This document shows, in pieces, positions 22,335-29,292 of a DNA stretch of 44,166 nt (within the stretch, counting starts at the first letter, position 1; each line of letters opens with the position of its first letter). Position numbers and translations under genes: made by a program. The stretch spans positions 1 to 44,166 of IMG/VR virus record IMGVR_UViG_3300025112_000035, one strand, 5' to 3'. The stretch is from a virus. The notes under the pieces are model-generated. The model saw only the letters and a list, made by a program, of their open reading frames with translations. It was not told where the DNA came from and searched no databases.

Positions 22335-23252
22335 TTAGCGTTGGTCTTCGGGCAGTCGTTCGTACATATCCTTGGTGATGTATCCCACGTTCCTCCACTT
22401 GCGTGACTTCTCAGCGGCCTTGGGTGGGGTCAGTGCATACGGCGGCGCCGCCACGGCGGCACGCACCACGTTCTTAAGATCGATCACCGCCTGCTGACCG
22501 GTGAAGTGTGCGGCCCACGGCTGAACGTCGAGCTGCTTCACACGAGCGATGAGCTCTCGTGCCATGGTGGCCACCGACTTGAACTCGTTCTCATGCAGGA
22601 AGTTCTCGATCATCGCATCGTCTTCGATGATGCGACCGACGGCATCGACCGGCTTGTTGTCACTTGGCGTGCCGCCGCCGTCGGCCAGGTGCTCGTCTGC
22701 ATCGACCACCACCTTGCCCTTGTCCGGATCCGTCATGACCATGGGGTCACCACCCTTGTCGGCAACGTCGGCCCAGTCCTCACGCAGGTCGTGCGGCACG
22801 TCAGGCGGTGCATCCTCTGCGACCTGCCGCTTCTCCCGCACTGCCTTCACGAACGGGGCGGACACGCAGCACTGCTGCGAGATCTGCCAGTCGTTGCGCT
22901 TGCCCCACTCTTGGTCGTCGAGCATGCGCATCACTGCGGCACGCTTGTCGGCGATGGTGCGGGGCAGGCCATGGTCGGCGTTGGCTCCGACGGCGTGGAG
23001 GATGGCGGACCTGCGGTCACCGGCACGCACATCGCAGTCGAGCTCGGGCAGGTCGATCATGATCGCCGCCTTCGCCCGATGAAATCCATCGGCCACGTAC
23101 ATGTTGTCGTTCTCATCCCTGAAGACGACGAGGGGCGGGAACTGTGCCCCGCCCTCCATCGCCTCGGCGTACTCACGCACGGTGTCCATGTTGAGCATGG
23201 CCCGTGCCTGCGTCCCCGACTCGGTGTCGAGTAGTTCAATCGGTATCTTCAT
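22335..23252 (-). CDS. ParB-like nuclease/partition-domain protein, 305 aa
   Basis: Residues 1-75 are a ParB N-terminal domain: LDTESGTQARAMLNMDTVRE, FPPLVVFRDENDNMYVADGF and then HRAKAA, which is the conserved G-x-H-R loop that binds nucleotide. A helix-turn-helix-like region may follow (WQISQQCCVSAPFVKAVRE). The C-terminal half is acidic then helical. Phage ParB-like proteins act in partition, DNA binding or nicking; no ParA gene is present, so plasmid-style partition is unlikely. It is coupled by ATGA to the upstream 62-residue gene. Confidence 0.75.
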   Translation of the reverse strand: MKIPIELLDTESGTQARAMLNMDTVREYAEAMEGGAQFPPLVVFRDENDNMYVADGFHRAKAAIMIDLPELDCDVRAGDRRSAILHAVGANADHGLPRTIADKRAAVMRMLDDQEWGKRNDWQISQQCCVSAPFVKAVREKRQVAEDAPPDVPHDLREDWADVADKGGDPMVMTDPDKGKVVVDADEHLADGGGTPSDNKPVDAVGRIIEDDAMIENFLHENEFKSVATMARELIARVKQLDVQPWAAHFTGQQAVIDLKNVVRAAVAAPPYALTPPKAAEKSRKWRNVGYITKDMYERLPEDQR

Positions 23253-23437
23253 GTGAACCGTCCCTTCAGGTCGATGCGGTCTTGTGCTTCGCCGGCAATG
23301 CGCTCGACCAGGTCAAGCAACTGCTTGCCGTCGAGTTCGTCGGTGTACCCGTTGTTCGACAACACCGCCTTCAGCACGTTGATGTAGAGGAACTCACCCT
23401 TGGTGATCCCTGCGAGTGGTTCGTGTGGATCGAACAT
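23249..23437 (-). CDS. Small protein, 62 aa
   Basis: The start at 23437 (MFDPHEPLAGITKGEFLYIN) is chosen because GGAGTGTGAC stands before it. The rest is a single helical segment (ELDGKQLLDLVERIAGEAQD). It overlaps the ParB-like start by four bases and follows the 170-residue gene by one base. No family is recognised. Confidence 0.55.
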   Translation of the reverse strand: MFDPHEPLAGITKGEFLYINVLKAVLSNNGYTDELDGKQLLDLVERIAGEAQDRIDLKGRFT

Positions 23438-23438
23438 G

Positions 23439-23951
23439 TCACACTCCATCGACCGGCAGGTTCTTGACCACCTTGCGAGGCGAGCCGGTCCTGATGTCCT
23501 CGACGGTGGTGATGTCGTAATGGGTTTCAAACACGGCGTCGTCATCGAACGTCGTCTTCACAGCACCGTGCTTGAATGCGGTGGCCGACAGGCAGTTGAT
23601 GATGGCGTCGAGGTCACCGCCGGTCTGATCCAGCAGAGCCTGAAGCAGGCGTGTCTTGTCACGCACGGTGTGCTTCTTGTCAGTGCCGATGTAGTACCGC
23701 TTGTCACCAACCACGAAGTCATTGATGCCCTGCTCGTTCATCGCCTCGATCCACCGGTCGATCACGGCACGCTTCCACTCGCTGGCCATCTTCGCCAGTT
23801 GCTTGGTCCACGACTCCAGTTCCCAGAACCGCACGAGTTCAGCTGACGCAGGGACGTTGGACAGGTGCGTCATGAACGCACTGTTCATCTCGTTCAAGGA
23901 CAGGTGAAACGCCGGGACCAATGGGTATCCGATATCTTGTGCTTCATCCAT
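23439..23951 (-). CDS. Unknown protein, 170 aa, in the recombination cluster
   Basis: From the ATG at 23951, after ACGGAGCTATCAGTT, the protein has a helical N-terminal half (ELVRFWELESWTKQLAKMA, then WKRAVIDRWIEAMNEQGIND), a small strand pair (VVGDKRYYIGTDKKHTV) and a C-terminal part ending GSPRKVVKNLPVDGV. Its place beside the ERF-type annealing protein suggests a role in recombination or replication. No motif identifies it. A longer frame upstream lacks a good site. Confidence 0.55.
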   Translation of the reverse strand: MDEAQDIGYPLVPAFHLSLNEMNSAFMTHLSNVPASAELVRFWELESWTKQLAKMASEWKRAVIDRWIEAMNEQGINDFVVGDKRYYIGTDKKHTVRDKTRLLQALLDQTGGDLDAIINCLSATAFKHGAVKTTFDDDAVFETHYDITTVEDIRTGSPRKVVKNLPVDGV

Positions 23952-24231
23952 AACTGATAGCTCCGTAATGTGAGCGCCACCAGGTCCAGCATGCAAGGTG
24001 AATGCGTTCCCAGTGACAGGGCAGTATCCAAACGTGGAATCCCATGGCGTGGCCGACACGACCATACGACACATACAGTTTCTGTTTGCGCAGACGTTCG
24101 ATCATCTTCTTGAGTCCCTCTGCACTGAGGCTCCACTCCTCCCTGATCAGGGACACGGGGTGGGCCATCGACTCACCCTTGGGGATGGAGCAGAGTACCT
24201 CCATGTCGAGGATGTCGTTGGGTATAACCAT
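23944..24231 (-). CDS. Small winged-helix-like protein, 95 aa
   Basis: The ATG at 24231 overlaps the ERF stop as TGATG; GGGAG lies eight bases before it, which decides against the ATG six bases upstream. Residues 10-65 have a helix-turn-helix look (PVSLIREEWSLSAEGLKKMI, RLRKQKLYVSYGRVG). The C-terminus is aromatic (LACWTWWRSHYGAISYG). DNA binding, for example as a regulator, is possible but not certain. Confidence 0.5.
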   Translation of the reverse strand: MVIPNDILDMEVLCSIPKGESMAHPVSLIREEWSLSAEGLKKMIERLRKQKLYVSYGRVGHAMGFHVWILPCHWERIHLACWTWWRSHYGAISYG

Positions 24232-25208
24232 CACCATGCTCCCTCGTCGGGCGTGACATGGGTAACCACGGCGTGACCGCTGCTGTTGTCCACCCGAAGG
24301 ATGGCCTTGCTGTTGGTTGCAGCCAGCGACTTGAGCTGCTCGCCGAGGTCGGCATCGAACGTACCGTACGTCACACCCTTGTCATCGGTCACGACGTGAG
24401 CGTCACCGTTGGGTGTGCCCTTCGTCACGTACGAGGCGATGGTGATCTCCACCGTGGCGGCGGGTGCGGGCTCGACGGGCGGCTCGGGTGCAGGTGCATC
24501 CGCCGGTTCGATCTCCTCAAGGTTGTTGGTGCGGTACTTCGCATCTACGCTGTACTTGATGCAAACGGGTGACTGCGTCTTGAAGGCATGGTCGGCGAGC
24601 GTGGCGTGGCTCTCACTGAACGTGTCGTATTGGCCCTTGTCGGTGGTGATGGTGTGCAACACCCATGTCTTGCCGCTGCCCTCGGGAGCCTTGCGCTTGA
24701 TGTCAACGGACTGGACGGTGTGAACGTCGTCCTGCCCTGCCGACGGAGCGTTGGGTGCTGGCGGCGGCGGACCCTGCGGCTGGGTTGTGGTGGTGGGTGG
24801 CGGGTTGGTGGTGTCGGTGTCCTGTTCGCCGCTCTCAGGCACGATGAATGTCTGAATCAGGAACCGCTTGTGTGCGTCAGTGAGTGCACCGGCGGTAGCC
24901 TTGTCGACGTTGCTCGATCCTTCACCGATGGCAGTGCCTTCGATGCTGGATCCGTCAGCGTGCAACAGGATGTAGCCGACGGTGACGATGCTGTGATACC
25001 ACAGTCCACCGTTGGTTTCACGGGTGAACCGTTCGATGCTCTTGACGTTGGGGATGCACACCACCTGTTGCTCGACGAACATCGTGTGCATCGCACGATA
25101 GATCGACTCCATCCCCCGGTAGTTCCACCCCTGCGGGTGTCGGTCGAGGGCGGGGATGTTGTCCACCCCCTTCATGATGTTGGACAACGCTTCGTGAATT
25201 CCGGCCAT
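24231..25208 (-). CDS. ERF-superfamily single-strand annealing protein, 325 aa
   Basis: Residues 1-135 have the ERF pattern: an N-terminal helix (GIHEALSNIMKGVDNI), WNYRGMESIYRAMHTMF, then YHSIVTVGYILLHADGSSIE, GTAIGEGSSNVDKATAGALT and DAHKRFLIQTF. ERF proteins anneal complementary single strands and help to circularise or recombine phage DNA. Residues 140-165 are a Pro/Thr linker (NPPPTTTTQPQGPPPPAPNA). The C-terminal part is beta-rich and may be an OB-like or other unclassified domain. The ATG at 25208 is seven bases from AAGGAG; the ATG six bases upstream is too close. Such proteins are typical of temperate-type phages rather than of T7. Confidence 0.8.
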   Translation of the reverse strand: MAGIHEALSNIMKGVDNIPALDRHPQGWNYRGMESIYRAMHTMFVEQQVVCIPNVKSIERFTRETNGGLWYHSIVTVGYILLHADGSSIEGTAIGEGSSNVDKATAGALTDAHKRFLIQTFIVPESGEQDTDTTNPPPTTTTQPQGPPPPAPNAPSAGQDDVHTVQSVDIKRKAPEGSGKTWVLHTITTDKGQYDTFSESHATLADHAFKTQSPVCIKYSVDAKYRTNNLEEIEPADAPAPEPPVEPAPAATVEITIASYVTKGTPNGDAHVVTDDKGVTYGTFDADLGEQLKSLAATNSKAILRVDNSSGHAVVTHVTPDEGAW

Positions 25209-25226
25209 GGTCATGCTCCTTGGGTG

Positions 25227-25451
25227 TTAGCTGTTGGATGTGGCTTTGTCGAGGGTGGCCTGAGTCACACGCTTGGGGATGAGCTTCTCCTTCCTGAGAT
25301 GGGCGAGCATCTCGAGATGGGAACAGATGATCGTCGTGGCGGTGCGAGCAAGGTTCTGCTTGCCCTTGAATCCGCGGCGAGCATGCTCCTCGGCGAGGAG
25401 TTGGGCGCAGTACTTGTCATTGATGGTCACGAATGGTGGTCCTTTGGGCAT
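25227..25451 (-). CDS. Small basic protein, 74 aa
   Basis: The start ATG lies within GTACCCAATGCC, one copy of an iterated motif, with AGGAG seven bases before it. The protein is helical and basic (LLAEEHARRGFKGKQNLART, MLAHLRKEKLIPKRVT). It could bind DNA and act on the repeats at its own start; that is a guess. It is followed closely by the ERF gene. Confidence 0.55.
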   Translation of the reverse strand: MPKGPPFVTINDKYCAQLLAEEHARRGFKGKQNLARTATTIICSHLEMLAHLRKEKLIPKRVTQATLDKATSNS

Positions 25452-25551
25452 TGGGTACTCCTGTTGGTAAGAGGCAGTGGGTACGGACAGTGTACGGCGT
25501 TGGGTTCTCGAGGGCCATGGGTTTATTGAAGTTTGCGAAGAAATTTTTCCC
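25447..25551 (-). promoter_or_regulatory. Regulatory region with four GGCNNTGGG motifs and an A/T block
   Basis: The plus strand has GGCATTGGG (25447), GGCAGTGGG (25473), GGCGTTGGG (25496) and GGCCATGGG (25513), then TTTGCGAAGAAATTTTTC (25532-25549). The same motif and a closely similar A/T block occur near 28.9 kb. On the minus strand this is upstream of the 74-residue gene and the ERF gene, so it is a likely control region for the recombination cluster. The whole gene-free interval is 25452-25647 apart from a possible 16-codon frame. Confidence 0.5.
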
Positions 25552-25600
25552 GGTGAAATCCAGGCGGCGCAGCACAACCCGCCGGCGATGGGGCCAGGCC

Positions 25601-25651
25601 TCACCACAGGCAGATCGTGATCCAGAATGTCAGCCAGATGATGCGGATCAC
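25601..25651 (-). CDS. Possible hydrophobic micropeptide, 16 aa
   Basis: A GTG overlapping the stop of the 74-residue gene at 25648 (GTGA) opens a frame MIRIIWLTFWITICLW. It resembles the two other coupled membrane micropeptides, but it is very short and its ribosome site is weak, so it may be chance. Confidence 0.25.
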   Translation of the reverse strand: MIRIIWLTFWITICLW

Positions 25652-25872
25652 GCCTTCCGCTGCACCTCGTTCTGGCGAAACGCAATGGCATTGCGCAGGT
25701 GGCAACAGGCGTTGATCGCCTGTCGGGTTTCATCGTCGGTCCATGACCTGCCATCCTTGACGTTGACAATCATCAGCAAATCATGTGCGTCCTGTGCAGC
25801 GCCCACGACAGCACTCCCCCCCACCTCGTGATACCTCTCCAGCAGTTGTTCCAGTGTTGCAACGTGGTCCAT
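25648..25872 (-). CDS. Small helical protein, 74 aa
   Basis: The ATG follows GGAGCATGAC, the recurrent early-gene leader. The protein is helical with VATLEQLLERYHEVGG and ETRQAINACCHLRNAIAF. It contains two adjacent cysteines but no metal motif. Nothing in it identifies a function. Confidence 0.55.
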   Translation of the reverse strand: MDHVATLEQLLERYHEVGGSAVVGAAQDAHDLLMIVNVKDGRSWTDDETRQAINACCHLRNAIAFRQNEVQRKA

Positions 25873-25897
25873 GTCATGCTCCAGTGTAGAGGGTGTC

Positions 25898-25936
25898 GAA
25901 ACAAAGCCACCCCGTCCCCGTCAAGGGGCAGGGTGG
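25898..25936 (-). terminator. Intrinsic terminator
   Basis: On the minus strand CCACCCTGCCCC pairs with GGGGACGGGGTGG with one bulge around TTGAC and is followed by CTTTGTTTC. It ends the unit of the 68-residue gene. Its core CCCTTGACGGGG is shared with two other terminators (27.6 and 30.1 kb). Confidence 0.8.
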
Positions 25937-25944
25937 TGGGTGCT

Positions 25945-26151
25945 TTACTCGGTCCAGTGGGGCTGGCCGTTGAACCACAGGATTCGACCGGCGTGTCCGG
26001 TCAGGGGATCGGAGTCCTGTTCGTCGGCCTCGTCGATGGCCTGACGCAGGGTGGAGGCCTCGCTCTCGGTCAGGTCGGCCAGCAACCTGTCGGGCAGCGG
26101 TTCGTTGAGGATGCGTCGGATCACTTCGTCTTCAGAGTGTGCGTCGGTCAT
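25945..26151 (-). CDS. Small acidic protein, 68 aa
   Basis: The ATG follows GGAGCATGAC. The protein is strongly acidic (SEDEVIRRILNEPLPDRLLA, IDEADEQDSDPLTG) with a C-terminal LWFNGQPHW. Small acidic early phage proteins often bind host enzymes or mimic DNA; there is no direct evidence for that here. A terminator follows. Confidence 0.55.
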   Translation of the reverse strand: MTDAHSEDEVIRRILNEPLPDRLLADLTESEASTLRQAIDEADEQDSDPLTGHAGRILWFNGQPHWTE

Positions 26152-26182
26152 GTCATGCTCCAGTAAGAGGGTGGGTGGTGGT

Positions 26183-26857
26183 TCAGGAGTGCCACTGCTT
26201 TTCGGTCATCAGCCAATGGGCCAGTTCGGCATGTTCATGGTCGGACAACTGAGTGGTTTCACTGGCTGAACCGTAGTACACACTCACCGTACCGTCATCA
26301 TCAATCTCGACACCAATGCACGGGCGGGACGGAGTCAGCACGTTGGCAACAAAGTGGGTGGTGTGATGCCGCATGGTTGCGCTATCCTTATCCCACTTGT
26401 GAATCTTCTGCTTGGCAAGCTTGATCAGCGTCGGGGCCAGATCGTAGCGTGTGTCCGGTTGCGGGATGCGGTCACCACACTGGGCGCAGGTGGGTCCACT
26501 GCTGGACGGGATGGTCGGGCCTGTCTTGCCGGTGCAGGTGCATGTCTCGATCAGCCCGGGGTGTTCGACCACCATGTCACGGATGGCCTCAAGCATGCGG
26601 TTGATCTGTTCGTACTGCACCACGCTGCCGATGCCAACCTCATCGTTGACTGAGTTCTGATCCATGTACTCCAGAATCTGGTGGATGGATTCCAGCCGGT
26701 TCTGAATGCCACGGTAGGCCACGCCGTGGCGTTGCTTCAGGTCCACGGCACTGGCGTGGTCGGCGTGAAGCCTTGAGTTGATGTCGCACAACGTGTTCGA
26801 TGCGTTGCCAAGGGTTGTGGCGAGGTCATCCAATGCACGTTTGTCTTGCGGGTTCAT
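26183..26857 (-). CDS. Unknown protein with a zinc-binding motif, 224 aa
   Basis: The N-terminal 100 residues are helical (RGIQNRLESIHQILEYMDQN, QINRMLEAIRDMVVEHPG). A cysteine cluster follows at about residues 110-135 (ETCTCTGKTG, then TCAQCGDRIP), likely one zinc site. The C-terminus is beta then helical with SVYYGSASETTQLSD. CCAATGGAGATTCGC precedes the ATG. No family is recognised. Confidence 0.6.
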   Translation of the reverse strand: MNPQDKRALDDLATTLGNASNTLCDINSRLHADHASAVDLKQRHGVAYRGIQNRLESIHQILEYMDQNSVNDEVGIGSVVQYEQINRMLEAIRDMVVEHPGLIETCTCTGKTGPTIPSSSGPTCAQCGDRIPQPDTRYDLAPTLIKLAKQKIHKWDKDSATMRHHTTHFVANVLTPSRPCIGVEIDDDGTVSVYYGSASETTQLSDHEHAELAHWLMTEKQWHS

Positions 26858-26883
26858 TGCGAATCTCCATTGGGTTGGGTGTG

Positions 26884-27282
26884 TCAGTTCTGTGCGAGTC
26901 GCATCTTGATGGTGTCGGTCGGGAACTTGTACGTCTTGCCGTCACTGCTGCGTTCAGCGAGGATGGGCAGTTTGCGAGCGCGCAGGTTTGCGCCGGTGAT
27001 GGTGAACGTGTCACCGTTGGACCTGAACGTGCGCCCCAGATCGGACGGGTCCAGACCCAGCAACTTGGCGGCATCCTTGAAGTCCTGCGCCTCTCGGCTC
27101 ACGACCGTGCCGTCCGCCCCGATGGCGGACAACAGCAACTTGAATGATCCGCTGCCGCCTTCACGATCAAACGATGCGTTGCCGCACTCGATGTGGATGT
27201 CGTGCTTGTTGCACACCTCGGCCAGTGCTTGGTTGATGTCGCCTCGCAACATCTTCAACAATTCTCTTGTGATCAATGCCAT
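26884..27282 (-). CDS. Conserved-looking unknown phage protein, 132 aa
   Basis: An alpha/beta protein with ELLKMLRGDINQALAEVCNK, IECGNASFDREGGSGSFKLL, a middle DFKDAAKLLGLDPSDLG and a beta-rich C-terminus (NGDTFTITGANLRAR, KTYKFPTDTIKMRLAQN). The ATG follows AGGAGCATGAC. The sequence is globular and well ordered, unlike many neighbours. A family with this pattern occurs in other phages but has no known role that I can name. Confidence 0.6.
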   Translation of the reverse strand: MALITRELLKMLRGDINQALAEVCNKHDIHIECGNASFDREGGSGSFKLLLSAIGADGTVVSREAQDFKDAAKLLGLDPSDLGRTFRSNGDTFTITGANLRARKLPILAERSSDGKTYKFPTDTIKMRLAQN

Positions 27283-27301
27283 GTCATGCTCCTGAAAGGG
27301 G

Positions 27302-27577
27302 TTACGCCAGTTCGGTCATGCTGTCAACTGCTTTGGCGATCACAGCGAGTGTTTTATCGTCATCGTCTTCGCCAACTCCGAGCCAATCCCCCATCGCCGC
27401 CTCCCACGGGTGATTGAATCGGCTCACGTCGGCGACCTGCCTGCCGTACGGATCGTTGAGCCATGGGTCATCATCCAGCCGCACCCAGATCGGGCTGGTC
27501 AAATCCGACCAGTCGGCGCGGACGCAGTACCGTTGGCCCCAGAACATGGCTTGGTAGGTCGTTTCGTTCGCTTGCAT
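27302..27577 (-). CDS. Small acidic protein, 91 aa
   Basis: The protein is aromatic and acidic (YQAMFWGQRYCVRADWSDLT, IWVRLDDDPWLNDPYG, WEAAMGDWLGVGEDDDDK). GGAGACTCCACC precedes the ATG. No family is recognised. It lies in the early cluster of small genes, and interaction with a host factor is one possibility. Confidence 0.55.
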   Translation of the reverse strand: MQANETTYQAMFWGQRYCVRADWSDLTSPIWVRLDDDPWLNDPYGRQVADVSRFNHPWEAAMGDWLGVGEDDDDKTLAVIAKAVDSMTELA

Positions 27578-27605
27578 GGTGGAGTCTCCAAAAGGGGTGT
27601 CGATT

Positions 27606-27642
27606 CAAAACCACGCCCACCCCGTCAAGGGTGGGCCGTGGT
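27606..27642 (-). terminator. Intrinsic terminator
   Basis: On the minus strand CCACGGCCCACCC pairs with GGGTGGGCGTGG through the loop TTGACG and is followed by TTTTGAATC. It stands directly after the stop of the 237-residue zinc-ribbon gene. Confidence 0.85.
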
Positions 27643-27648
27643 GGAGAT

Positions 27649-28362
27649 TCACTTATCCTTGAGGCCACCGAACGTGTGGGTTTCAACCACATGCCACTCA
27701 GCACCGCATGCATTGCAGTGCCGCTCGTTGAATTCGTCGGGCGAGGGTGTGCGCTCGGTGTCGGTGTCGCCGCACTTCGGGCAGGCGCGGATGTCATCGA
27801 TGACAGCACCGATCTGCGGGGGAACCTTGGCATGTGCGTCGGCATACCACTGGTCCACCAGTTGCATCGCATCCTTGCGTGTCATGCGCCTGCCGTGGCC
27901 GAACTCATGGTCGCTGTCACTGTCGGTGAACGTGCCGTTGCGGTCGATGCCAGCGAGGATGACAACGATCTGTTCGCGGGTGTACCTGCCGGAATGAACA
28001 TGAACATCATCCAGCAGGTCGGGCAGGGTGTTGGCATGCTTGGTCGGTTCAGCCCACCCGCAGTGGCGGCACGGTTTGGGTCCGACCGTCCTACAGTTGG
28101 GGCAGAACGTGTCGCCGTGGTTGACAGTGGGTGCGCCCATGTCCTCCAGTGTGGGATGCGTCAGGCCGATGGCGGCATTGCATTCACCCGATCCCACTGC
28201 GTCATCGTTGGCACGTTCATCGTACGCACACACCACATCCTCACCGATCAGCACGGTGATGCCATCGGTACGGTCGATGCGGTGCAACCAGATGCCACCA
28301 CCTGAATGCCATGCGTACCCGCCGAGGATCTCCGCCAGTTGTGTTGCTTGCTCTTCGGTCAT
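27649..28362 (-). CDS. Protein with two zinc ribbons, 237 aa
   Basis: Translation from the ATG at 28362, after GGAGACACTGAC, removes a non-conserved 58-codon upstream extension. Residues 1-65 form a small beta domain (GGYAWHSGGGIWLHRIDRTD). Residues 95-115 are a first zinc ribbon (CPNCRTVGPKPCRHCGW) and the C-terminus a second (CPKCGDTDTERT, HCNACGAEW). Between them is a helical part with REQIVVILAGIDRNG. Two metal ribbons suggest a nucleic-acid or transcription-related role; this is inferred. Confidence 0.6.
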   Translation of the reverse strand: MTEEQATQLAEILGGYAWHSGGGIWLHRIDRTDGITVLIGEDVVCAYDERANDDAVGSGECNAAIGLTHPTLEDMGAPTVNHGDTFCPNCRTVGPKPCRHCGWAEPTKHANTLPDLLDDVHVHSGRYTREQIVVILAGIDRNGTFTDSDSDHEFGHGRRMTRKDAMQLVDQWYADAHAKVPPQIGAVIDDIRACPKCGDTDTERTPSPDEFNERHCNACGAEWHVVETHTFGGLKDK

Positions 28363-28387
28363 GTCAGTGTCTCCGTTGGGTTGGGGG

Positions 28388-28570
28388 TTAACCGTGCCGG
28401 TGACCGTCAGCGTCGTACCATTCGCCCAACATGGGCATGCGATCAGTGACTGTCCACGCCGCCTCAAACGTGGACCTGCGCCATGTGGCAACAACGTAGT
28501 GCGGGTCACCCGACTCGCGCCTCGCCGTGCGTGCATTCTGTAGTGCCTCTTCTTTGGTTGCGAATGTCAT
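28388..28570 (-). CDS. Small protein, 60 aa
   Basis: The ATG at 28570 follows GGAGCATGAC; an in-frame ATG four codons upstream overlaps the ribosome site itself. The protein has KEEALQNARTARRESGDPHY, YVVATWRRSTFEAAWTV and a short polar end (WYDADGHRHG). No family is recognised. Confidence 0.55.
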   Translation of the reverse strand: MTFATKEEALQNARTARRESGDPHYVVATWRRSTFEAAWTVTDRMPMLGEWYDADGHRHG

Positions 28571-28582
28571 GTCATGCTCCAT

Positions 28583-28801
28583 TCAAAGGGGTGCGTTGTC
28601 ATCGGAGGGGCGGCGAGCCACGACGGTGTGGTCATCGTCCAACTGTGAGTAGAACAGCGCTTCGGGATCAACCCAGCCACACCATCGGCATGAGACATGG
28701 GCCGGATCGTACATGCCCCCGCATTGGCAGCACTGCACAAGTTCCGGCTCATCGAAGCAGTTATTCAGGTGATCTTCGTCAATCGTGTCAGCAGTCAGCA
28801 T
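28583..28801 (-). CDS. Small zinc-ribbon protein, 72 aa
   Basis: The ATG at 28801 follows CCAATGGAGACTGAC. An acidic N-terminus (TADTIDEDHLNNCFDEPEL) precedes a zinc ribbon (QCCQCGGMYDPAHVSCRWCG). The ribbon resembles that of the 237-residue protein nearby, which hints at a shared origin or target. The function is unknown. Confidence 0.55.
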   Translation of the reverse strand: MLTADTIDEDHLNNCFDEPELVQCCQCGGMYDPAHVSCRWCGWVDPEALFYSQLDDDHTVVARRPSDDNAPL

Positions 28802-28902
28802 GTCAGTCTCCATTGGGTTAGGTGTCACCACCGTACCATATATCTATCGACCAACGCAATGGGTTCCGCCACTTTTGTGAAGTATTTTTCATCCCCTTGC
28901 AG

Positions 28903-28974
28903 GGCAATGGGATGCGCGCGGGCGTTGGGTTTACGCGAGGCATTGGGTACTGATCGGGCATTGGGTACACGCAC
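28903..28974. repeat. Four tandem 18-bp repeats
   Basis: Units begin at 28903, 28921, 28939 and 28957, each with GGC(A/G)(A/T)TGGG followed by a less conserved nine bases. The period is exactly 18. On the minus strand the unit reads CCCAATGCC. Similar single motifs occur at 25447-25521. Confidence 0.85.
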
Positions 28975-29009
28975 GCGCGGCCAGCCTCATTGGTGATGCC
29001 GTGGGTATT

Positions 29010-29212
29010 GGGTAAACACGGACCCTCGAGCACCTGATTGCCGGCAACCAGGTCAGCTGGTACTTGTTTTACCTCTTACCCCCTGGTATCAGGTGCTCGA
29101 GGTACTCGATTTACCTGTTGCCGGCAATCAGGTAATGCCGGGACCACCTTTACCTATTGTTGCCGGCAATCATCAGCAGCAGCTCGAGATCCATTCAGGT
29201 AAATGTGGACCC
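29010..29212. repeat. Cluster of operator-like sites with consensus RGGTAAA-N3-RGNNCC
   Basis: Sites: 29010-29025 (+) GGGTAAACACGGACCC; 29059-29074 (-) AGGTAAAACAAGTACC; 29101-29116 (-) AGGTAAATCGAGTACC; 29140-29155 (-) AGGTAAAGGTGGTCCC; 29197-29212 (+) AGGTAAATGTGGACCC; a weaker one at 29130-29145 (+). Several are dyads, AGGTA-N7-TACCT, as in phage repressor operators. Two further copies lie at 30580 and 30612. Three TTGCCGGCAA palindromes alternate with them. Confidence 0.65.
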
Positions 29213-29234
29213 GATTACACCTGATACCAGGTGG

Positions 29235-29266
29235 CGCATAGAAAGGGCCGATCCCATGATCGGCCC
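29235..29266 (-). terminator. Probable intrinsic terminator after the GP88-family gene
   Basis: GGGCCGATC pairs with GATCGGCCC around a four-base loop, followed on the minus strand by TTTCTATG. It lies just downstream of the GP88-family stop. Confidence 0.75.
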
Positions 29267-29292
29267 AGTTGGGATCAGAATGTCACCACATG

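Larger units (their letters stand above)
28802..29292. promoter_or_regulatory. Gene-free region with 18-bp tandem repeat, operator-like dyads and palindromes
   Basis: A 491-base interval holds, from low to high coordinates: CCATATATCTATCGAC at 28836; TTTTGTGAAGTATTTTTC at 28873; four 18-bp repeats at 28903-28974; operator-like sites RGGTAAA-N3-RGNNCC between 29010 and 29212 on both strands; three TTGCCGGCAA palindromes at 29038, 29118 and 29160; and a terminator at 29245. This density suggests a replication origin, an operator region or both. One proline-rich frame exists (GTG start, about 71 codons) but has no ribosome site. Confidence 0.6.

Noticed and set aside
22335-23252. Plasmid-type partition by ParAB
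   Set aside because: There is a ParB-like domain but no ParA ATPase and no clear parS array.
28818-29033. Proline-rich 71-codon frame with hexapeptide pattern P-x-P
   Set aside because: The start is GTG without a ribosome site, and the hexapeptide pattern follows from the 18-bp DNA repeat. Non-coding iterons explain it better.
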